Positions 1 through 5,159 of a stretch of 5,159 bases of DNA are shown here, one piece after another. Numbering within the stretch: position 1 is the first letter of the stretch; the number at the start of each line of letters is the position of its first letter. The notes beneath the pieces are model-generated. The model saw only the letters and a program-made list of their open reading frames with translations. It was not told the origin of the DNA and did no database searches. Both the position numbers and the translations under genes were made by a program. Origin of the DNA: DATGMP01 sp035293565 (GTDB taxonomy: Bacteria > Pseudomonadota > Alphaproteobacteria > BOG-932 > Roseiterribacteraceae); the NCBI GenBank assembly GCA_035293565.1, contig DATGMP010000111.1:1-5159 (forward strand), in the 5' to 3' direction.

Positions 1-1571
1 GGCCCCGCGATCGTGTCGCTGGTGACGATGGCCACGCGAGCCCCGTCGAACAGACTCGCCGCCTCCTCGGCCACGCGCTCGACGCCCGGTCCGCACGGCA
101 CGAACGAATCCGCAGCCCCGCAGGCCGAGCAGGACATCGGCCGCGCCTCCGAGTGACCGCAATGGTGGCAGAGGAGCCGCCCGGTGCGCCGGTGCTCGAC
201 CAGCCACGACGTGCAGTTGGGGCACGTGACCCGGTGGCCGCAGGTGCGGCAAAGCGTGAGCGGCGCGTAGCCGCGGCGATTGAGGAACAGCATCGCCTGC
301 TCGCCTGCGGCCAAGGTCTCGGTGACGGCGGTTGCCAAGGTCTGCGACAGAAAGCGGCGGGCCGGCAACCTCTCTCGGCGCATGTCGATAAGCGTCACCG
401 GCGGCATCGAGGCACCGGCATGGCGGGCCGGGAGACAGAGCCGGTCGTAACGGCCGGCCTCAACGTTGGCGACAGTCTCGAGCGAAGGCGTGGCCGAGAC
501 CAGTACGATCGGGAAGCCGCTCTGATGGGCCCGCGCCACCGCCATGTCGCGGGCATGGTAAATGACGCCATCCTCCTGTTTGAAGGCCTGGTCGTGCTCC
601 TCATCGACGACGATGAGACCGAGATCGGGAAAGGGCAGGAAGAGCGCCGAGCGGGCGCCGACCACCACCTTGGACTTTCCCTCGGCCACGCCTCGCCAGA
701 CCATGCGCCGTTGGGCTTGGGTCACATCCGAATGCCATTCCGCCGGCGCGGCGCCGAAGCGGCGGCCGAACCGCTCGATGAGCTGGGCCGAGAGGGCGAT
801 CTCCGGCAGCAGAATCAGGGTCTGGCGGCCGGCGGCAAGATTGGCGGCCACGGCCTCCAAATAGACCTCGGTCTTGCCGGCACCCGTGACGCCATCCAGG
901 AGTGTCGCCGAATAGCCCTGGCCGAGCCTCGATTTGAGCCGCTCGGCCGCCGCCGCCTGATCGGGCGAGAGGATGGGCGGCTGGCCGACCGGCTCAAAGG
1001 AAGCAGCCGGAAAGCGCGGCGGAATCATGACCGGCTCCAGCGCGCCCGCATCGGCCAGCCCGCGCACGACCGCAACGCCGCAGCCTGCGGCCTCGGCCAG
1101 CTCCTGCGGGCCCGCCGTCATGCGCTCGGCCAGGACCTCGAGCACCCGGCGGCGGGCGGGCGTAAGCATCAGATCGTCGGGCAAGGGGCCCGCCCGAAAG
1201 GCGATCGACGGGCGCGGCGGCTCGAGCGCACGGGGCGCCGTGAGGGACATGCGCAAAACAGTTCCCAACGGCGAGAGCGTATAGGCGGCAACCCAGTCGA
1301 GGAACTTACGATGCGACTCGGGCATGGGAGGCGCGTCGAACCGCTCGGAGATCGGTTTGAGCTTGGTGTCGGCGACATCCCCGATGCCCGCCCCCCACAC
1401 CACGCCCAAGACTTCGCGGGTTCCCAGAGGCGCGGCCACATAGTCTCCGGGGACGAGATCGCGGCCCGCCGGGACCAGGTAATCGAAAGGCCCTGGAAAA
1501 GGATAGGGCAGCAGCACGGCATGACGGCCGGCGCTGTCGGGCTTTGCTAAACTGGCGTCGGACTTAGCCAT
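1..1571 (-). CDS. priA: Primosomal protein N' (PriA replication-restart helicase), 3' part cut off by the window edge
   Basis: PriA is a cytoplasmic superfamily 2 3'-5' DNA helicase that recognises stalled forks and reloads the replicative helicase. The frame is open from ATG at 1571 to the left edge (523 full codons; E. coli PriA is 732 residues, so about 200 C-terminal residues are missing). Seen in order: an N-terminal region starting near VLLPYPFPGPFDYLVP, which fits the 3'-end-binding domain (about 1-110); a winged-helix-like stretch (about 125-190); Walker A GVTGAGKT at 227-234; Walker B DEEHD at 323-327; SATPSLET at 359-366; LFLNRRGY at 428-435; and eight zinc-site cysteines at 441, 444, 450, 453, 468, 471, 481 and 484, followed by GPGVERV. 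The sequence ahead of the ATG has only a weak ribosome site (TAGAG, very close). The gene diverges from the transaldolase gene. The long plus-strand open frame opposite it is a shadow. Confidence 0.97.
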   Translation of the reverse strand, partial: MAKSDASLAKPDSAGRHAVLLPYPFPGPFDYLVPAGRDLVPGDYVAAPLGTREVLGVVWGAGIGDVADTKLKPISERFDAPPMPESHRKFLDWVAAYTLSPLGTVLRMSLTAPRALEPPRPSIAFRAGPLPDDLMLTPARRRVLEVLAERMTAGPQELAEAAGCGVAVVRGLADAGALEPVMIPPRFPAASFEPVGQPPILSPDQAAAAERLKSRLGQGYSATLLDGVTGAGKTEVYLEAVAANLAAGRQTLILLPEIALSAQLIERFGRRFGAAPAEWHSDVTQAQRRMVWRGVAEGKSKVVVGARSALFLPFPDLGLIVVDEEHDQAFKQEDGVIYHARDMAVARAHQSGFPIVLVSATPSLETVANVEAGRYDRLCLPARHAGASMPPVTLIDMRRERLPARRFLSQTLATAVTETLAAGEQAMLFLNRRGYAPLTLCRTCGHRVTCPNCTSWLVEHRRTGRLLCHHCGHSEARPMSCSACGAADSFVPCGPGVERVAEEAASLFDGARVAIVTSDTIAG

Positions 1572-1575
1572 GCTC

Positions 1576-1581
1576 TAGAAT
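1576..1581 (+). promoter_or_regulatory. Possible -10 element ahead of the transaldolase operon
   Basis: TAGAAT matches the sigma-70 -10 consensus at five of six positions and lies about 65 bases before the transaldolase GTG. Transcription would begin near 1588, just before the hairpin at 1599-1615. The -35 position (about 1553-1558, TGGCGT) is poor and lies inside priA, so this is only a candidate. Confidence 0.25.
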
Positions 1582-1598
1582 TGTGCCTTAAGGAATCG

Positions 1599-1619
1599 GC
1601 GCGGCTGATCCGCGCTTTT
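1599..1619 (+). terminator. GC hairpin with TTTT tail in the leader of the transaldolase gene
   Basis: GCGCGG (1599-1604) and CCGCGC (1610-1615) form a perfect 6-bp all-GC stem around the loop CTGAT, and a G-T wobble (1598/1616) can extend it. It is followed directly by TTTT (1616-1619), the form of a short intrinsic terminator on the plus strand. It lies 31 bases after the last bases of the divergent priA start and about 28 bases before the GTG of the transaldolase gene. It could attenuate the operon, stop transcription antisense to priA, or simply be an operator palindrome between two divergent genes. The T-tract is short, so termination strength is uncertain. Confidence 0.4.
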
Positions 1620-1646
1620 CGCAACCTGCCACGAGCTGGACATCCC

Positions 1647-2342
1647 GTGAAATTCTTCGTCGACACAGCCGATATCGCCGAAATTCGTGACCTCGCCGAG
1701 ACCGGTCTGCTCGACGGGGTGACCACCAATCCATCGCTGGTCGCCAAGACCGGCCGGCAATTCATCGAGCTGGTGAAGGAGATTTGCGAGGTCGTGGACG
1801 GTCCGGTCTCGGCCGAGGTTGCGGCGACCGACTTCGACGGCATGCTGGCCGAGGCTCGGTATCTGAGCACGCTCGCGCCCAATATCGCGGTCAAGGTGCC
1901 CTTGACGCCCGCGGGTCTCAAGGTCTGCAAGACCTTGTCGCGCGACGGAACGATGGTGAATGTGACCCTCTGCTTCTCGGCCGCCCAGGCGCTTTTGGCC
2001 GCCAAGGCCGGGGCCTCCTTCATCTCGCCCTTTGTCGGCCGTCTGGACGATGTCGGGCAGAACGGCATGGACCTCATCGCCGAGATCGCCCAGATCTATT
2101 CCATGTACGACCAGTTCGACACGCAGATCCTGGTGGCCTCGGTACGGAACCCGACTCACGTGGTCGAGGCGGCGAAGCTTGGCGCCGACGTGGCCACCAT
2201 GCCGCCTGCCATCATCCGACAGCTGTTCCAGCACCCGTTGACCGACAAGGGCCTTGCCCAGTTCGTCGCCGACTGGGCCAAGACCGGCCAAACCATCCCC
2301 AGGCTCGAGCCCGAGCCGGATCGCCGCACGGTGGTAATGTGA
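1647..2342 (+). CDS. tal: Transaldolase, short TalC/FSA-type (commonly annotated fructose-6-phosphate aldolase)
   Basis: This 231-residue protein belongs to the small class I aldolase family (TIM barrel, cytoplasmic). It would transfer a dihydroxyacetone unit between sugar phosphates in the non-oxidative pentose phosphate pathway. GTG at 1647 is chosen because it gives the family N-terminus MKFFVDTADI; the ATG at 1581 would add 22 unlikely residues. Seen: Asp6, GVTTNPSL at 24-31 (Asn28), the Schiff-base lysine Lys83 in VKVPLT, NVTLCFS at 105-111 and SPFVGRLDD at 127-135. Glu57 and Phe129 sit where E. coli FsaA has Gln59 and Tyr131; Glu and Phe are the transaldolase residues, so transaldolase activity is more likely than true fructose-6-phosphate aldolase activity. 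The C-terminal tail (about 215-231) is a little longer than usual. GAGCTGGA upstream is a modest ribosome site. It is first in a coupled set with the DUF484 gene and xerC. Confidence 0.95.
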   Translation: MKFFVDTADIAEIRDLAETGLLDGVTTNPSLVAKTGRQFIELVKEICEVVDGPVSAEVAATDFDGMLAEARYLSTLAPNIAVKVPLTPAGLKVCKTLSRDGTMVNVTLCFSAAQALLAAKAGASFISPFVGRLDDVGQNGMDLIAEIAQIYSMYDQFDTQILVASVRNPTHVVEAAKLGADVATMPPAIIRQLFQHPLTDKGLAQFVADWAKTGQTIPRLEPEPDRRTVVM

Positions 2343-3079
2343 CCCGAAGCGAGGGTACCGATCCCAAGGTCCGCAAGCGCGGTCCGGCCAAGGCGCCGGC
2401 CGATCCCGCTGCGGAGGCGGCGATCCTCGCCTATCTCGAGGCCAATCCGGATTTCGTCGCGCGCCATCCGGCATTGCTCCGCGCGTTGACGCCGCCGGCC
2501 GCGAATCACGGGCGCGGCGTGATCGATTTCCAGCGCTACATGGTCTCTCGCCTGCAGAGCGACGTCGATCTGCTGGCCGGCGAGAACAATTCGCTGGTCC
2601 ACACGGCGCGATCGAACGCCCAGAGCCAATCGCGAATCCATGCCGCCGTCCTTGCGCTGATCGGGGCGCGGAGCCTCGGCGAGCTGATCGAAATCCTGAC
2701 CAGCGACCTCGCCGTCATGCTCGATGTCGACGTGATCGCGATGACGGTCGAGGCCACGGGAAGCGAGGTGCCGTGTGTCGCAGCGTCGGGCATCCGCATC
2801 GTTGAACAGGGCTCCGTCGCCAAATGGCTGGGACGCCGCGAGGCGATGCTGCGATCCGCGATCGCCGGCGATCCCGCGATCTACGGACCCGCCGCCGGGC
2901 TGATTCGCAGCGAGGCGCTGCTGAAGCTGTCGGTCAGCGCGCGCACGCCAGTCGGCATGCTGGCCTTCGGCAGCCGCGAGAAGGATCTGTTCCAAGAGGG
3001 CCAGGGCACCGAGCTCATCTCGTTCCTGGGCGCCGTCATCGAGCGGCTAATCCGCGCCTGGCTGGATCTTCCCAGCTGA
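2339..3079 (+). CDS. DUF484 family protein (GAF-like), upstream partner of xerC
   Basis: A 246-residue cytoplasmic protein of unknown biochemical role. The GTG at 2339 shares GTGA with the transaldolase stop, so translation is probably coupled; longer upstream extensions of this frame only shadow the transaldolase gene. Seen: a basic, Ala/Pro-rich leader (1-25); the DUF484 signature ILAYLEANPDFVARHPALL at about 29-47; a Gln/Asp/Ser-rich helical stretch that may form a coiled coil (about 62-100); then a GAF-like alpha/beta region (about 100-240) ending in an amphipathic helix. No signal peptide or membrane segment is visible. In E. coli the DUF484 gene yigA directly precedes xerC (dapF-yigA-xerC-yigB), and the same pairing is found here. 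A regulatory or scaffold role linked to XerC is inference from context; no ligand-binding residues can be named from the sequence alone. Confidence 0.92.
   Translation: MTRSEGTDPKVRKRGPAKAPADPAAEAAILAYLEANPDFVARHPALLRALTPPAANHGRGVIDFQRYMVSRLQSDVDLLAGENNSLVHTARSNAQSQSRIHAAVLALIGARSLGELIEILTSDLAVMLDVDVIAMTVEATGSEVPCVAASGIRIVEQGSVAKWLGRREAMLRSAIAGDPAIYGPAAGLIRSEALLKLSVSARTPVGMLAFGSREKDLFQEGQGTELISFLGAVIERLIRAWLDLPS
3076..3079 (+). promoter_or_regulatory. CTGA stop/start overlap deciding the xerC start
   Basis: The DUF484 stop TGA (3077-3079) overlaps the in-frame CTG of xerC by the same geometry as the GTGA overlap at 2339-2342. Only a weak ribosome site (TGGA at 3062-3065, about 10 bases upstream) is present, so initiation would rely on ribosomes terminating on the DUF484 message. 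The alternatives are a sequencing or natural change from ATGA, or another rare start codon. Confidence 0.5.
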
Positions 3080-4026
3080 CCGCCGCCGCCTCCGACCTCA
3101 CCCTCCCCGTCGCCGGCGACCTGGCGGCCACCCTCCCCCGCTGGCGCCAGTGGCTATCGGTCGAGCGTCGCTTCTCGCCGCACACGATCGAGGCATACGA
3201 AAGCGACGTCGCGGCGTTTGTCGCTTTTCTGGCCGGCCATCGAGGACATGCGGTGAGGCTGTCGGATCTGGCCGATGCAGGGCTCGGTGATTTCCGAGCC
3301 TGGCTCGCAAGCCGCGCCGCGCGCGGTGCAGCCGCGACGAGTAGGGCGCGTGCGGTCTCGGCGCTCAAGAATCTCTATCGTTGGCTCGACCGTTCAGGCG
3401 TGCTGCACAACCCGGCGATCGGCGCCCTCAGCACTCCGAAGCTGCCGCGCAGCATCCCGAAGCCGCTGGCGATCGACGATGCCGCAGCGCTGCTTGATTC
3501 AGCCGAAACCTTCGTCGAAGAGCCGTGGATCGGGCTTCGCGATCGGGCGCTCTTCACGCTGCTCTATGGTTGCGGACTCCGCATTTCCGAGGCGCTGACG
3601 CTCGACCGGAGCGCGCTGCCGATCGGCGAGTCGCTCACTGTGATGGGGAAAGGCCGCAAGGAGCGCGTCGTCCCCGTGCTCCCGGCGGTCGCGCAGGCGA
3701 TCGAAGCCTATGTCGCGGCCTGCCCTTACCAGGGCGGGCGTGACGCGCCTCTGTTCCTCGGGGCCAGGGGTAAGCGGCTCGACGCGGCGGTGGCGCAGGC
3801 CGCGATGCGGTCGTTGCGGCGGCAGCTCCAGCTTCCCGACAGCGCGACGCCCCACGCGCTTCGTCACAGCTTCGCGACCCACCTTCTCGCCGGCGGCGGC
3901 GATCTTCGCGCGATCCAGGAGCTCCTGGGTCATGCCTCGCTCTCGACCACCCAACGCTACACCGAGGTCGAGACCGAGCGGATGCTGTCGATCTATCGGA
4001 ACGCCCACCCGCGGGCGCGGGGCTGA
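3076..4026 (+). CDS. xerC: Site-specific tyrosine recombinase XerC, probable CTG start
   Basis: XerC acts with XerD at the chromosomal dif site, under control of the FtsK translocase, to resolve chromosome dimers. From CTG at 3076 the protein has 316 residues (E. coli XerC, 298). Seen: an N-terminal SAM-like core-binding domain (about 15-105, with WLSVERRFSPHTIEAYESD) and a C-terminal catalytic domain with the complete set Arg169 (GCGLRISEAL), Lys192 (GKGRKERVVPV), His260 and Arg263 (HALRHSFATHLL), His286 (LLGHASLSTTQRY) and nucleophile Tyr295. No ATG, GTG or TTG lies in frame between 2824, deep inside the DUF484 gene, and about 3253, which would remove much of the DNA-binding domain. The CTG overlaps the DUF484 stop as CTGA and gives a normal N-terminus. 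The XerC rather than XerD assignment rests mainly on the DUF484 neighbour. Last gene of the coupled set. Confidence 0.94.
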   Translation: MTAAASDLTLPVAGDLAATLPRWRQWLSVERRFSPHTIEAYESDVAAFVAFLAGHRGHAVRLSDLADAGLGDFRAWLASRAARGAAATSRARAVSALKNLYRWLDRSGVLHNPAIGALSTPKLPRSIPKPLAIDDAAALLDSAETFVEEPWIGLRDRALFTLLYGCGLRISEALTLDRSALPIGESLTVMGKGRKERVVPVLPAVAQAIEAYVAACPYQGGRDAPLFLGARGKRLDAAVAQAAMRSLRRQLQLPDSATPHALRHSFATHLLAGGGDLRAIQELLGHASLSTTQRYTEVETERMLSIYRNAHPRARG

Positions 4027-4044
4027 GTGCCGTTCCGGCCGAGA

Positions 4045-4057
4045 ACCCGGCGCGGGT
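4045..4057. other. Small hairpin just after xerC
   Basis: ACCCG (4045-4049) and CGGGT (4053-4057) form a 5-bp stem with a 3-base loop, 18 bases after the xerC stop. No T-tract follows on either strand. It may protect the 3' end of the message or be chance in GC-rich DNA. Confidence 0.2.
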
Positions 4058-4089
4058 CGGTCCGGAGGATGAGGTAGCGCAATCGGCAG

Positions 4090-4108
4090 GCCGCCGCTCT
4101 TCGGTGGC
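4090..4108. terminator. Candidate terminator hairpin between converging xerC and response-regulator genes
   Basis: GCCGCCG (4090-4096) and CGGTGGC (4102-4108) pair over seven positions, one of them a G-T wobble, around the loop CTCTT. It is the strongest hairpin in the 130-base convergent gap and is placed where xerC transcription should end. It lacks a T-tract on either strand, so an intrinsic terminator is not proven; Rho-dependent ending is equally possible. Confidence 0.3.
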
Positions 4109-4144
4109 GCCCCAGCGCGTATTCGTGAAGCCTCGACGGCGCGA

Positions 4145-4158
4145 AGGTCGTCCGACCT
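4145..4158. other. Inverted repeat overlapping the response-regulator stop codon
   Basis: AGGTCG (4145-4150) and CGACCT (4153-4158) are perfect inverted repeats separated by TC; as RNA the likely form is a shorter stem with a 4-base loop. The right arm runs into the stop codon of the minus-strand regulator (4157-4159). There is no T-tract. It may be part of a bidirectional end signal. Confidence 0.2.
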
Positions 4159-4543
4159 AGACGACGCGCCGCAATGTGTCCCGCACCGCCTCGATCAAAT
4201 CGTCCTGGCGATAGGGCTTGTTCACGATATGCGCAGAGGGCTCGCCTGCCGCAACCAACTGACCGGCAAGGTCGCCATAGGCCGTCGCGTAGAGGATGCG
4301 CAGCTCCTGACGTAGCGTGATCGACATGGCGGCGAGCCGAAATCCGTTGATTTTGGGCATCACAATGTCGGTGAACAGAAGATCGAGCTTCGGCGCGTCT
4401 TTCACGACTTGAATAGCGGCGGCTGCGTCCAATGCGAAATTTGCGATGAAGCCGGCATGGAGCAGCATCTCCGTCGCGATCTCGGCGATCCTAGGCTCGT
4501 CGTCCACGACGAGAATATGAGCCGGATGACGAAAACTCTCCAT
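4157..4543 (-). CDS. Stand-alone receiver-domain response regulator
   Basis: A 128-residue CheY-like protein made of one receiver domain and no output domain. It would take a phosphate from a histidine kinase and act through protein contacts in the cytoplasm. Seen: acidic pair Asp14-Asp15 in ILVVDDEP, phospho-acceptor Asp59 in LLFTDIVMP, switch Thr87 in LYATAYGD, and Lys109 in VNKPYRQDDL followed by the last helix; the domain is complete. ATG at 4543 is preferred because homologous receivers start close to ILVVDDE and CGAGAAG lies about 10 bases upstream; a GTG at 4570 would add nine residues (137 in total). It is transcribed divergently from the membrane protein at 4811, which may be its partner sensor (inference). 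The family assignment is firm; the pathway is unknown. Its DNA is less GC-rich than xerC (two 60-base samples gave about 57-62% GC, against 78% in one xerC sample). Confidence 0.93.
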   Translation of the reverse strand: MESFRHPAHILVVDDEPRIAEIATEMLLHAGFIANFALDAAAAIQVVKDAPKLDLLFTDIVMPKINGFRLAAMSITLRQELRILYATAYGDLAGQLVAAGEPSAHIVNKPYRQDDLIEAVRDTLRRVV

Positions 4544-4592
4544 TGGCCACAACTTCTCGGTTAGCGGCACCCCACTGATTCATATTGTCTTT

Positions 4593-4621
4593 AGTATCAT
4601 CGGGAGCGCTTAAGGATTCAC
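4593..4621 (-). promoter_or_regulatory. Candidate promoter of the response-regulator gene
   Basis: Read on the minus strand, GATACT (4598-4593) matches the -10 consensus at four of six positions, with GTGAAT (4621-4616) 17 bases upstream as a weak -35. Transcription would start near 4586, giving a leader of about 40 bases to the ATG at 4543. The weak -35 is overlapped by the CtrA-like box, an arrangement typical of CtrA-activated promoters. Confidence 0.3.
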
Positions 4622-4625
4622 TAAC
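4610..4625. promoter_or_regulatory. CtrA-like binding box with a GANTC site in its spacer
   Basis: The sequence reads TTAA, a 7-base spacer GGATTCA, then CTAAC. The CtrA consensus of alphaproteobacteria is TTAA-N7-TTAAC, so one position differs. The spacer contains GATTC (4615-4619), a site for the CcrM adenine methylase. The box overlaps the candidate -35 of the response-regulator promoter. The match is seen; binding and methylation are inferred. Confidence 0.4.
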
Positions 4626-4641
4626 GCGCCAACATCCAGGC

Positions 4642-4659
4642 GCTTGCCTGCAGGCGAGC
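4642..4659. promoter_or_regulatory. 18-bp near-perfect palindrome, possible operator
   Basis: GCTTGCCTG (4642-4650) and CAGGCGAGC (4651-4659) are inverted repeats meeting at CTGCAG, with one mismatch (4645/4656). Placed between two divergent promoters, such a site suits a dimeric DNA-binding regulator. I cannot name the regulator; the adjacent receiver protein has no DNA-binding domain. Confidence 0.35.
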
Positions 4660-4810
4660 AGCCGAGCGAATAGGCCGCATCTTCGCCCGTCTGACGGTCG
4701 CCGATTACCGCCTCTTAACTAAACCGCCCGATAGTGGGCACCGGGGGCTCAAGGCCACGACGGCTAGCGTCCGCCGCGGAGCGGGGGATTCAGCGGCCAA
4801 AGGGTTTTGG

Positions 4811-5159
4811 ATGACAGCTTCGCAATCGCCGGCAGCGCCAAGCGACGACGCCCATTTGGACCAGGAGGCAGAGTGCGGCGGGACGGACCGGCGCGCGGCA
4901 AGACTGGCCGACGAGCTTCGCGTCGAGCAAGTCCTGCTGCTCTGGCGTCATATCCCGACGATCGTCCTTGGCAATATTGTCAATTGCCTGCTCACCACGG
5001 GCTTCTTCTGGAGCCTCGGCCCTCGCTGGCTTCTGGTAAGCTGGACCGTCCTCATTCTGGTCTTCTCGGTCAACCGGCTCCGCGCGTGGCATCGACGCCG
5101 GGGCCAACCTCGCCCGAAACGCATTCCACCTCGAATCATCGACAAAGCCGTCCGGATTT
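4811..5159 (+). CDS. N-terminal part of a two-transmembrane protein, probable membrane sensor (kinase or GGDEF/EAL type), cut by window edge
   Basis: The frame is open from ATG at 4811 to the right edge (116 full codons). A good ribosome site, AAAGGG at 4799-4804, lies 6 bases upstream, and no other ATG or GTG occurs in frame nearby. Seen: a polar, acidic leader (1-30); an amphipathic stretch LADELRVEQVLLLWRHIP (32-49); hydrophobic segment one (about 50-69), a short turn with Pro71-Arg72, and hydrophobic segment two (about 73-88); then a strongly basic stretch (89-108) expected in the cytoplasm. This layout, an RVEQV..L.R..P motif followed by two close membrane helices, resembles the N-termini of alphaproteobacterial histidine kinases and GGDEF/EAL proteins, as I recall them. 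The catalytic part lies beyond the window, so the enzyme class cannot be decided. The divergent receiver gene favours a kinase. Minus-strand frames here are shadows. Confidence 0.7.
   Translation, partial: MTASQSPAAPSDDAHLDQEAECGGTDRRAARLADELRVEQVLLLWRHIPTIVLGNIVNCLLTTGFFWSLGPRWLLVSWTVLILVFSVNRLRAWHRRRGQPRPKRIPPRIIDKAVRI

Larger units (their letters stand above)
4544..4810. other. Divergent control region between the response regulator and the membrane sensor
   Basis: No gene is visible in these 267 bases. The part nearest the regulator (4561-4620) is about 45% GC, low for the window. The region holds a CtrA-like box (4610-4625), GATTC sites at 4577-4581, 4615-4619 and 4787-4791, an 18-bp near-palindrome (4642-4659), direct repeats of CAGGCG (4637-4642 and 4651-4656) and the small palindrome TCCGCCGCGGA (4770-4780). 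For the plus-strand gene, CTGACG (4691-4696) and TTAACT (4715-4720) with 18-base spacing are a weak promoter candidate. Confidence 0.6.

Noticed and set aside
153..1550. 465-codon open frame on the plus strand
   Set aside because: It lies entirely opposite priA, whose motifs are unmistakable. The translation is Arg/Gly-rich without any recognisable domain, as expected for the antisense of a GC-rich gene.
1586..1593. CCTTAAGG palindrome in the priA-transaldolase gap
   Set aside because: Eight bases is short and there is no second half-site at CtrA spacing, so it cannot be called an operator.
1575..2474. 299-codon open frame on the minus strand
   Set aside because: It is antisense to the transaldolase gene and the start of the DUF484 gene; composition is Arg/Gly/Asp-rich and shows no family motif.
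2156..2995. 279-codon open frame on the minus strand
   Set aside because: It is antisense to the DUF484 gene, with a low-complexity translation and no motif; a GC-bias shadow.
3058..3060. Alternative CTG start for xerC inside the end of the DUF484 gene
   Set aside because: It would add six residues not needed for the fold and loses the 4-base overlap geometry seen at the previous junction.
4068..4140. tRNA-like stretch (TAGCGCAATCGGCAG resembling a D-arm, followed by a stem with a 7-base loop)
   Set aside because: The D-stem does not pair, the distance from D-loop to the next stem is too short for an anticodon arm, no T-arm or acceptor stem fits and there is no CCA. Taken as chance similarity.
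4726..4739. GCCC/GGGC hairpin upstream of the membrane sensor, considered as part of a riboswitch
   Set aside because: A 4-bp stem with a 6-base loop is common by chance at this base composition, and no conserved riboswitch core is visible around it.
4790..5107. Minus-strand open frames of 105 and 65 codons near the right edge
   Set aside because: The plus-strand frame has a good ribosome site and a coherent two-helix membrane layout; the minus-strand translations are polar and motif-free.

Overview
The window is GC-rich and its genes look alphaproteobacterial, most like Rhodospirillales by my recollection of the families (not searched). It holds four conserved housekeeping genes on the left and centre, and on the right a divergent pair of signalling genes in visibly less GC-rich DNA. 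Two genes run off the window edges: priA at the left and a membrane sensor at the right.

Left, minus strand (1-1571): the first 523 codons of priA, the replication-restart helicase, with intact Walker motifs and all eight zinc-binding cysteines. It diverges from a plus-strand set across a 75-base gap. That gap carries a 6-bp GC-only hairpin followed by TTTT, which looks like a terminator or attenuator in the leader of the next gene.

Centre, plus strand (1647-4026): three tightly coupled genes, namely a short TalC/FSA-type transaldolase, a DUF484 (GAF-like) protein and the tyrosine recombinase XerC. Each junction is a 4-base stop/start overlap. The first is GTGA. The second is CTGA, because xerC has no ATG, GTG or TTG at a sensible position, so a CTG start coupled to translation of the DUF484 gene is the best reading. 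DUF484 next to xerC is a recurrent arrangement in proteobacteria.

Between 4027 and 4156, xerC and a minus-strand gene converge. The gap holds several small GC hairpins without T-tracts and nothing else I can support.

Right (4157-5159): a stand-alone receiver-domain response regulator on the minus strand, and on the plus strand the start of a protein with two transmembrane segments, probably the N-terminus of a membrane sensor kinase or a GGDEF/EAL enzyme. The roughly 270 bases between them are relatively AT-rich near the regulator. They contain a near-consensus CtrA box with a GANTC methylation site in its spacer, two further GANTC sites and an 18-bp near-perfect palindrome, so this is the most regulation-dense part of the window.

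I see no CRISPR array, insertion sequence, tRNA or rRNA. The most unusual points are the CTG start of xerC and the CtrA/GANTC-like control region; neither amounts to a demonstrated new system.
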